DNA from: Entoloma clypeatum
Taxonomy: Eukaryota > Basidiomycota > Agaricomycetes > Agaricales > Entolomataceae
Length of the DNA: 64,000 nucleotides
Direction of reading: 5' to 3'
NCBI GenBank assembly: GCA_963565915.1
Contig: OY751492.1
Span: forward strand, 868,001-932,000
The position numbers were made by a program, and so were the translations under genes. Positions 56,040-64,000 of the stretch are shown one piece after another; the stretch's first letter is position 1, and every line of letters starts with the position of its first letter. Under the pieces are notes generated by a model. It saw only the letters and a list, made by a program, of their open reading frames with translations, was not told where the DNA came from and made no database searches.

Positions 56040-56420
56040 CATCCGCAACGGCCGTCTCTCGCCCCCAACGCCTCCCTCTTGTCCCTACAGCCTCCTCGCA
56101 TGCCCCCCCCAACAGCCGTCTCTCACCCCCCAACGGCTCCCTCTTGTCCCTATGGCCTCTTCACATCCCCAACAGCTGCCTCTCACGTCCAACGGCTGTC
56201 TCTCATCTCTAACGGCTCTCTCTCACCCCCAACGGCCTCCTCTTGCCCCCAATGGCTCCCTCTCATCCCTATGGCTGCCGCCCGTCCCCTACAGCCTCCT
56301 CTCATCCCCTACAGCCTCCTTGCGTGCCCAAGGCCTCCTCTCACCCCCAACAGCTCCCCCTCACCTCCAACAGTCATCTCTCTCGCCCAACGGCCACCTC
56401 TCATCCCCTACGGCTTCCAC
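56040..56420 (+). repeat. Minisatellite, unit about 20-24 bp (CCCAACGGCCTCCTC type)
   Basis: More than a dozen imperfect units of the form CTCTCACCCCCAACGGCTCC. Variation is mainly in the last bases of each unit. The inverse motif fills 58590-59060. Confidence 0.85.
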
Positions 56421-56479
56421 TCGCATCCAAACCGCGGACTCACGTGCAACAGCGAAGGAGCGATAAACACCGGGGAGGG

Positions 56480-57140
56480 CAGACCTATGACCCAGCACCT
56501 GCCTGCAGCACATTGGGGAAAGAGGCGCATGGCTGAGGGACCCAAGACGGGTGAGGCACACCAGTCCACGACAGGCAGCTGAGGGACATCCAGGTGATGG
56601 ACATGCGGGCAAGGAATGGTCGGACAAGGAACGTGCCATACACGAGATGCAGGAGGGGATGACGGCGCTAATGCCAACCCAGCACCCGCCCCTGTCATAG
56701 CGAGCAAAGTGCTCGCATGGAGGATTGCGGGTGCTAACGGCAATGCCAATGGGACAACAACGAGCAACGGGGGAGGACAGAAAGAGGGAGGACAGACAAC
56801 AACAAGAACAGGGAGAATGACACACAAGGGATGAGGAAAGACACCACCCAGCACCTGCCCCCGTTGCCAGAGAACGATGGCGACAGGATGGTGACGACGC
56901 ACCAGTCCACGACACATGAGTGAGGGACATCTGGACAAGGGACATGCAGGGAATGAGAGACGGGGAACGACACAGCACCAACCCCTGGCCCTGTGAGCCA
57001 CTGCTTGCGGGGTGGATCATGGGTGCTAGCAGCCGATGACAAAGGGCAACAACAGGAGGAGACAACAACAGTGGAGGAGGAGGGGACAATGGCACCAACC
57101 CTGCACCCGCCCCCACCATAGCACCCCCCTCTCGCTCGCA
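56480..57140. repeat. Degenerate longer repeats
   Basis: About four imperfect units, 120-190 bp apart, each starting CCAGCACCTGCCC or similar. They share CACCAGTCCACGACA, TGAGGGACATC and GCAACAACAGG-like pieces. The long minus-strand reading frames here are low-complexity by-products. Confidence 0.6.
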
Positions 57141-57541
57141 AATGCGAGGTGGGGGGAGTACAATCAAATAGTTATCAACATAGTTCAATTGAAGTTTATA
57201 ATGTCTACAGTATGAAAATTTAAGAAGGTTTCACAAAAACAAGGGAATAGAAAAAACAAGAGAAAAGTGAGGAAAAACCTGAAAAATACCAACAGTGGCA
57301 GACTAAGTGATGTCCTTGTTTTGATTACACCTATCTGCTATGTAACCTGACATAAAAAATCCCTATGGGATGGAATTGAAGCAAAAACGGGGACCCAAAT
57401 CCCTTCTCAGACTAGCACCAAGTTTGGACATTTCCTTACCAGCTAGCTGGCCCCAAGCCGGCTTCGGAGCCAAACCGAACCAAAAATGATGTAAGCCGCA
57501 ACTTTCCGAGTTGTGACTCAGCTAGCCGAGTCGTGGCAACT

Positions 57542-58282
57542 GTCCACAACGAAGGGGCGAGAGGCGCCACGGCCGTATCACTGCCACCACATCCACCTCT
57601 CCATGTCGTCGATGAGGACATGAGTGCCACCTCACAACATAGCTGCACCACCACACCTCCCACTTCACATCGTCGACAACGACACAAGATGACTGCCCCT
57701 CCCACGTCGTCGTTGAGGGCATGAAACGGCACCACCACCACTCCCACCATGTGTCGTCCTTGATGGCACCACACGACATGGCTGTACCATCTGCACCACC
57801 ACACCTCCAACCACATGTCCTCGACGACAACACAACATGACAAATTTTGAGATCTATGGCTGCATCAGATGCACCACACCTCCCATCACCTCATGTCGCC
57901 AATGACACAGCACGGCACCCTGAGACAATAAGCTGGGGCAGGACACCCAAGAAACCGCTCCGATGACCAGACAATTCAGCTGCAGCAGGAAACCCACCAC
58001 CACTTGTCATCGACTGACGAGACGACACAGGTACCACAGGAGACCTATGCAGTAACGACGCAGCCAAGTCGATGAGGGATGGCTGTGCCACAATGTCTAC
58101 CACCTCATGTCGTGAACCCCTACCCCACATCGTCGATGAGGCGACACAGCTATGCCTCTCCAGGTCGTCGGCGAAGGGGCAACATGGCTGCATGACAAGA
58201 CTTACCATACATCATTGCCGACAAAGGGGCAAGAGATGCCATGGTCAGAAAACAGTTATAAACATTGACAATAGATCAAATA
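57542..58282. repeat. Degenerate CACCAC / GTCGTCGATGAGG minisatellite region
   Basis: Imperfect units of about 45-65 bp alternate CTGCACCACCACACCTCC with CATGTCGTCGATGAGGACA-like sequence. No gene is seen. Confidence 0.55.
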
Positions 58283-58290
58283 AATAGCAC
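58283..58290 (+). repeat. Left 8-bp target duplication AATAGCAC
   Basis: Identical to 60627-60634. Confidence 0.9.
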
Positions 58291-58589
58291 TAGTGTTTAA
58301 AGGTCCGGTTCGGTCCGGTTTTTGACCCTCAAAATATTGAGACCAAGACCAAGACCGATTTTTCGGTTCACATGATTCCGAAAAAACCGAACCGGACCGA
58401 TGCAAGACCGGTGCATCGGTCCCTCTCACCTCAAGAAAGTGAGACCAAACTGGTTTAGACCAGTTTAAACCAATATATTACATGTTGAACAACATTAAGG
58501 ACACGCGCGCACAGCCCAATGCTGCGCACACATGTCGTACCTCCTCCATTGGTCCTCCGTGGCCTCAACCCACCCCCATCTGCTCTTGC

Positions 58590-59060
58590 GCGTCAGTCGA
58601 CGCCGTTGGGCGCAAAAGGGGGCTGTTGGGCACGTGTCGTGGCAGGTGCGCCGTGCCATACAGCGCGAAAGGGGCCGGTGGGCGTGAGTCGACAGCGTTG
58701 GGGACGCGAGGCGGCCGTTGGGTGCTAATAGGGGCCGTTGGGCATGAGGGGTGGCCAGTGCGCGCGAAGGAAGGGTGGTGGGCGCGAATCGATGGTGCTG
58801 GGGACGTGAGGCGGCCATTGGGCGATAGAGGAGGGGCCATTGGGCATGAGGGGCGGCCGGTGCGCGCGAAGAAAGGGTGCTGGGTGTGAGTCTACAGTGT
58901 TGGGGACACAAGGCGGCCGTTGGGTGTTAGAGGAGGCCATTGGGTGTTAGAGGGCCGTTGGGCATGAGGGGCGGCCGTTGGGCACGCGAGGAGGCCATTG
59001 GGTGCGAAGGAGGCTGTTAGGCGTTAGAGGGGGCCGTTATGTGTCAGTTGACGTCATTGT
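58590..59060 (+). repeat. Minisatellite (GAGGCGGCCGTTGGG type)
   Basis: About twenty imperfect units such as GAGGCGGCCGTTGGGCATGA and GAGGAGGCCATTGGGTG. This is the inverse of the motif at 56040-56420. Confidence 0.85.
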
Positions 59061-60290
59061 GCATGAGGAGTGGCCATTGGGGAGGGAAAGTGGGTGGGTG
59101 GAGTGAAGGTGGGGGATAAAAAAGAGTGTGGGAAAGTTTCAACTTATGTATGGGTCGACTCTCGGCAATTGCCAAGAGTGCTTGGCATCAATGCCAAGCG
59201 ACGCGTGTTGTTGAAACTTGCGTCGTCAAGTTCCAATTCATGGCACTGTAAGTGCTAAAATTAGTTTGCAACTTATGTAGAGATACTTAGAAACTAATAG
59301 TAGCTATACAAACAGTTAAATACAGGAGCTATGTATGGTAGAGAGTCTGTACTGAAAAATGATACATCAAAACCACTGTAAATCGTGATAAACAGTGCAT
59401 CATGAGTTCCCCCAAACACAAAAACAAGTATTTTCTTACTTCCTCCTTTCCACAACCACTTTATACTACATGTAATATATATATACCATTGAACCATTGT
59501 ATGGGAACCTATTGAGACACTTCAGGTAAAATTAAAGGACTTCATAAGGTCAATATGAGTAAAATAAGTCGAAATTTTGTCCAAAACTTTTATTTCAGCC
59601 TTGAATCCACTTCATCCAGGGGACCTCCCAGCACCTTCATTTTTCAAATTTGGTTCATTCATTAAGAAGATATAACACTTTTTCTGAAATCTGCACATTT
59701 GGTTATTTCTATCTTATCTGGACTTCTAAAAATTATTCAAGGTGTTTCAGAAGGTGAATACATGCCCAATGCATAGTTCTATTACTTCAAACTATTGTTA
59801 GACCATGAGGAAGGGGCCGCACGCACCCGCGCAATGCATTTTGCGCATTGTTTACTACTGTTTGGTTATCAACATCGCACCTCTATAACTCACATTCCGT
59901 GGCCCAATTTGATGAAATAAGTACATATTTGATGATATGGAATGCCATCCTACCTAATCAATATAGTAGAAGACTTTACTTGTTCCTGTGTAGACATAAT
60001 AACCAGATGTGCGATGTTTTTTGGGCATTTGTTTACATGTATTTGGCATGTTGGATGTGCACATCATCCAACATTGAAACAACGCATCCACCCATTGCTG
60101 ACCTTGCAATGAGGGGCACAGGTGGTGAAAAGGCCAGAATATATTTATAGATTATACATATAACCTGTCTACTTGCGATTGAGGCAGGAGGGAGTGCACA
60201 TGCGCACCTTTTGTCAAAAACAACTGGCATGTGCTTATTTAGTAAGTGGGAAAATGGGATGTATGTAGAGTGATTGTGAGCAATGAAATA
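59061..60290. other. AT-rich interior of hAT-like element 2
   Basis: No coding sequence is supported. A TATATATATA patch lies near 59,478. Confidence 0.45.
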
Positions 60291-60295
60291 TAATG

Positions 60296-60385
60296 GTCTT
60301 GTGGCTCAGTTGGTTAAGTGGTGTTAAAAGAATCCTTTATACTATAGAAGTTCAGAGTTCAAGTCTTTCTTGTGGCAAGAATTTT
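60296..60385 (+). other. tRNA-like (SINE-head-like) sequence, not a functional tRNA
   Basis: TGGCTCAGTTGGTTAAG matches an RNA polymerase III A box with D-arm, and AGTTCAAGTCT matches a B box with T-loop about 50 bp later. The D-stem and acceptor stem do not pair properly. It is probably a decayed tRNA-derived retroposon head. Confidence 0.35.
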
Positions 60386-60626
60386 GTACTTGCCATTTCG
60401 GGACATTGATTTCAGATCCTCGGATCGTTCCATGGAAAATACCGGTTTAAACCGATCCGAACTGGTCTTTGGCCGGTCTTTCAAACTCTAAAGTTTCGGG
60501 TGAACCGAGGACCGGCCATGATCCGAAACCTTAAAGACCGAGACCAGTGGTCCAGTCTTTCACCAGTTCGGTTCCGTCCGGTCTTGGTCTGAAACCAACA
60601 AAAGTAAACTGGACCTTGAAACACTA

Positions 60627-60634
60627 AATAGCAC
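60627..60634 (+). repeat. Right 8-bp target duplication AATAGCAC
   Basis: Identical to 58283-58290. Confidence 0.9.
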
Positions 60635-60722
60635 ATTGCAATATAACACATATACATCTCTCTATATAACAAATGAAGCTACCCAATGAAGACTACATCA
60701 CATATGCATGACTAACATTTAC

Positions 60723-62729
60723 TCAACCAACACGAGAACTTTCAGCAATAAAGCTTGCCGCCATACGCTTGCTGAACTTCATTATCCCCTCTGTGTATCG
60801 CCTATAGTGTTTTAAAGTGTCCTTCCACTTCTTCGTCCTCAGGAGCTCCCATTGACCCTGTGCCAACCAACTCTTTCTCTGCTCATAAAACCCTTCTGCC
60901 AACGCAGACCAGTGGTTGCCGTGATAGCCCGATGTTTTCCATGTACCTTGTTTGGGGTATAGCGATGAGAATGCAATGACTGCACCACCCTCTGTGCATC
61001 TGGTGTGGTAAACACCACAGACAATGTCAAGTTGATCCTCCTCAACCTTGTTATCCACAAACTCAACATCACTATGAGAGCCCACCACCTCATCACCAAC
61101 CATCAGACCATCTAGGACCCTGATATCAGACACGAAGTCTGCCGCAATCCTTCCAGCAATCCCAGCCTGCAGCCAAATCGCCTGTCCAGATGCTGAGACC
61201 AAAATCTCTGCTTGCTTTGTTTCATATGCAGCAAAATCAGCCCGCCCTACAACAAAGTCCAGCGCCTTTGAGCCGAGTCCCACGAGCCTCTTGCTTGGCT
61301 GTTGGTTTGGAGTTGAACCACACTTCCTTGCAATAACTGTCCGGAACAGGATGCCCATGTTGAGAAGACCACGCCCAATCTCCGCCATAGTAGTCCACTT
61401 TAGATGATATACAAGAAGAACAGTTGTCGCACTAGTTGTTGCAATAAACCAATGAGAATCGTCCCAAGATCCTCTTGATGGCCTAAGAATGTACAGCTCC
61501 GATGAACCCTCCAACTTGCTTGTTACCTGATAAAGGCTGATTTGCTGGAATTTACAGTGCATTGCCAGCAATGTATATGCCCGTTGACTGATGTTTCAAA
61601 CCCCAGGCAAATCCTTGTATGTCCATGTCGCATCAGCAGCCAGCGCGATATTGTGAAAATTGATTATTGATGACAGCAATGTTGATGACAACATCAATGA
61701 CTCATACAACAGTTGCTTTGCCACAAGCTCCCTGCCTTTCTCATCACTTGACAATGCATCCCCTCCAGCTGCCTCATGCAGATCATTGTGCCAGCCTCCC
61801 TTCAGTTCAGCATGATATCCATGTTGGTACTTGAGATAGTTTTCCACAGACAGGAATTTCCATGACCCTCGCGAATCATCGTCCCCCACGTCAATGTCGT
61901 GCTCTGTGGTTTCTTGTGCAACCCTTATCATTGTTCCTCCCACCACCTTGTCCTGCGCTGTCTGTGGCTGGTATTGAAACATATCCCCCTCTTCCTCATC
62001 ACTGTCATACCTCACCACTACATCCGGTCGAGAAGAACCCTGCGGGAGATGAGGGCAAAGGTCCCACTTGTTTGTATGTGACCAATATCGTCGCTGGCCC
62101 CTCGTGCAATCGTTCCATTCATCCTCTGCCTGGCTTCTCAGTACGCGCATCCGACGATAGAACGTGGGGACCTCATCATCCCACCCCTAGACCCAAACTG
62201 TGGAGCTCTTGCTGTACCCCTCTGTCTTCGCATATGTCTCACAGGACTCACGGCTTTGCCTCTCCTTCATCGTTTCCTTTTTCTTCCACTGCTCAAGGAC
62301 CATGTCCATGCGTTGGGAGAATTCCTCCCAAGACTCCCCAGCTCATTGACCAGAACCTGCTTCGACCATGAGCATCCGGTCATAAGCTGGCGGCAGAGCA
62401 GGCCGTCCATCAATGTTTTGAGTGCCAGCTTCAAGAACTCCTGGAAGGCATGCCACATGGGTGGGAGGAACGGTCGATGCCACACAAGCAGTGGACGCAG
62501 GGGGTTTCCAAAAATCTGGCTGGGTAGCAGAAACATCGGCACCACTCAGACCATCAAAATGGTAAGTTGCCCCTTCTGGCAAAGGCACGGCCTGAAAGCG
62601 TGCTACCCGCTGTTTTGCGGGCTTGATAATGTTATCCGGGGGTAGGTAGTGTGCCATGCTAGCATCCACGGGTGGCCTCTTCTTATAGTCATTTGTGGCC
62701 CCAGATAAACCATATCGGCACCCCAGCAT
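60723..62729 (-). pseudogene. Unknown agaricomycete protein with three nonsense codons
   Basis: One minus-strand frame runs from an ATG at 62729 (MLGCRYGLSGATNDYKKRPP) to the stop at 60723 (AASFIAESSRVG). It is broken only by TGA (62343-62345), TAG (62187-62189) and TGA (61596-61598). Coding-like sequence continues through each: WEEFSQRMDMVLEQWKKKE, then RVLRSQAEDEWNDCTRGQRR, WSHTNKWDLCPHLPQG and SWKFLSVENYLKYQHGYHAE. Beyond the third stop come RPSRGSWDDSHWFIATT and YHGNHWSALAEGFYEQRKSW. I recall similar proteins as frequent in agaricomycete genomes near transposons but cannot assign a domain. It has no introns and no indels. The intact length would be about 668 aa. Confidence 0.7.
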
Positions 62730-62997
62730 GGGCAAACTGATATGCAAACTGGCCCTAAAATTTAGTGTGGGGATCCAGGAAGCCGCCTGTTCAAAGTCCC
62801 GGCAGGAGATCACAGATGATGGACTCTTCTAGATAGTTGCCAAACACGGGGCAACGGGTCCTGCCCTTGCGTTGCCAGGAAATTGAAAGCTCGGTTGAAG
62901 CAATCATCCTCGAATTCAGTCGACCAAAGACTCAGCGTGAAGGACACAAAGGCCGATAGCATGGAGAACGCAGTACGCATGTGCGTCGCACAAGAGA

Positions 62998-63193
62998 GTG
63001 TGCTGGCGAAGCTATCATGCGGCGATGCCTACCCATCGTGATGTGCCGCTGGGTTATATGATAGATACCACTCTGGATGGGCATGAGTATCTGGTGCCAA
63101 ATTTTCTTGTCCCTGCCACAGATCTGGCCCTGAACATGGCAAAAATGCGGCGATCTCTTGATGTTGAGCATGCCGCAGGAGAAGTGAGTGCAC
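62998..63193 (+). pseudogene. Possible exon of an unknown gene
   Basis: The reading frame contains RDVPLGYMIDTTLDGHEYLV, then PNFLVPATDLALNMAKMRR and SLDVEHAAGE, and ends at a GTGAGT donor at about 63184. The composition is strongly protein-like and may be a fragment of a transposon-linked gene. It is divergent from the pseudogene at 60723-62729. No partner exon was found. Confidence 0.35.
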
Positions 63194-64000
63194 TTTTTGT
63201 TCCCCACACCATACACCATCACCTTGCTTCACTGCATCCACCTTGTGAACAGTGCGGATGAGCATCATTGCCAATTTTACTCGATACAGCCATGTTCATA
63301 CATCAATCCTGGATAGTTGCCCAAAACACTTGATGCATCCAGCCTGTCTACTGTCCATAGTCAACTGTCCAGGCTCATATATACCATATATCCAGCCTAC
63401 ATAACTATATTCATACATCAGACTGGGGAACTGGCTGACTAATCATTAATATAAGCAAGTCACCTGACCAAAGGCAAAAGTGTTTAAAAGAGAAATCTGA
63501 GAGACAAAGTCATGTGACCCTTTCTCAGGATCACACGACCTTTCAGAAATATGTTCAGACAAGGGTATTTCATGCCTTTGGACAGGTCATGTGACTGTGG
63601 AAAAGTTAGTGGTTAGGGTAGGGTTAGAGGTTAGAAGGTTAGAGTTGGTTAGAGTAAGTGCTTGGAATGATATATTCCGATGAAAAATTTTCAATAAGCC
63701 TTTATTTCATGATTATATTAGAAATGAATTTTATTCAGAATATACACTAAATAATAACAAAAAACTCTTCCTGCCCATTTCCAGGGTGGGTGCAGGAGGC
63801 ACACCATTCAGTTAACAAATAAAAATTCGATAAAGTAATAACCCCCACATAAGGCAGGAGAACATGATATATACACAATATAAAAATTAATTAATAACCC
63901 CCCCCATAAGGCGGGGGGACATATGAGGCAAGGGGGATAGGTATGCAGCAAGGGGGTGCAACAGGAGAAGGGAGGGGACGTGGCAGGGGACGTGGCGATT
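63194..64000. other. AT-rich non-coding end of the window
   Basis: No gene is supported. The stretch contains the TTAGGG-like patch at 63606-63656. It also has two short similar blocks, AATAACCCCCACATAAGGC near 63837 and AATAACCCCCCCCATAAGGC near 63893. Confidence 0.45.
63606..63656 (+). repeat. Degenerate telomere-like (TTAGGG-related) patch
   Basis: The run contains GGTTAGGGTAGGGTTAG and then GGTTAGA-type variants. It is short and imperfect. Confidence 0.45.

Larger units (their letters stand above)
55712..57541. mobile_element. Probable non-autonomous hAT-like element 1 (degenerate)
   Basis: The left end, TAGTGTTGCCGCGGTTCAGC, and the inverted right end (about 57,440-57,541; inverse reads AGTTGCCACGACTCGGCTAG) share TTGCC, GAGTC and GGCTAGCTGAGTC blocks. 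Candidate 8-bp flanks are similar but not identical (GTCCCAAC on the left, GTCCACAA on the right). The interior has no transposase, only minisatellite and longer degenerate repeats. It resembles element 2 at 58291-60626 in design and interior motif. Confidence 0.45.
58291..60626. mobile_element. Non-autonomous hAT-like element 2 (2336 bp)
   Basis: The termini are inverted: TAGTGTTTAAAGGTCCGGTT on the left, and the inverse of the right end is TAGTGTTTCAAGGTCCAGTT. Both are followed by about 190 bp rich in GGTCCGGTT, GACCAAGACC and GGTTTAAACC motifs. The 8-bp target duplication AATAGCAC is perfect. Eight-base duplications and TAG-type ends point to the hAT superfamily. There is no transposase gene. 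The interior holds a minisatellite (58590-59060), AT-rich sequence and a tRNA-like stretch. Confidence 0.85.

Noticed and set aside
56361..57188. 275-aa and other long minus-strand reading frames
   Set aside because: Low-complexity Cys/Pro/Ser composition produced by the tandem repeats. No start context, introns or domain.

Overview
The window is nuclear DNA of a basidiomycete fungus, almost certainly a mushroom-forming agaricomycete. The evidence is the many 45-110 bp GT..AG introns, a DUF6534-type multi-pass membrane protein, a cluster of the P-loop G-domain proteins that expand in these fungi, and a transposon set typical of the group: Helitron, KDZ, chromodomain Gypsy and Tc1/mariner. No rRNA gene, functional tRNA or CRISPR array was found.

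Positions 1-25,412 are an ordinary gene region. In order it holds the 3' end of an unknown gene, a multi-pass membrane protein (1453-2630), a gamma-butyrobetaine/trimethyllysine-type 2-oxoglutarate dioxygenase (3090-4392), a small secreted acidic repeat protein (4779-5168), an acylaminoacyl-peptidase with six exons (5470-7979), three related small GTPase-domain genes (8742-10784 minus, 11568-12338 plus, 13516-14673 minus), an F-box-like protein (15244-16206), the exosome nuclease DIS3/RRP44 (16458-20392 minus), a weak hypothetical gene, a DUF6534 membrane protein (21704-23598) and a transaldolase-like enzyme that lacks one catalytic Glu (24129-25412).

From about 25.4 kb the window becomes a transposon graveyard. 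A degenerate minus-strand gene (26200-27234) and a plus-strand multi-exon gene (27660-30062) lie head to head. A decayed Helitron then runs from about 30.8 to 55.0 kb in three pieces, because other elements landed inside its reading frame. A Tc1/mariner (31844-33469, TA duplication) split its N-terminal region. A Gypsy LTR retrotransposon (35411-51156, two 544-bp LTRs, 5-bp target duplication differing at one base) split it between the Rep and helicase domains. The Gypsy itself contains a solo LTR in gag (49407-49808) and a 10.3-kb KDZ DNA transposon (38359-48623) that replaces its reverse transcriptase and RNase H. The KDZ element carries its transposase and two other genes. The Gypsy carries a reverse-oriented gene with a Zn2Cys6-like cysteine pattern next to its 3' LTR.

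Beyond 55 kb there are two hAT-like non-autonomous elements (55712-57541, tentative; 58291-60626, with a perfect 8-bp target duplication). Both contain the same minisatellite motif in opposite orientation. A minus-strand pseudogene (60723-62729) follows with three nonsense codons and no frameshift. The window ends in AT-rich DNA with a short degenerate TTAGGG-like patch. Across unrelated elements most in-frame stops are TGA where an Arg CGA is expected, which suggests decay by CpG deamination.
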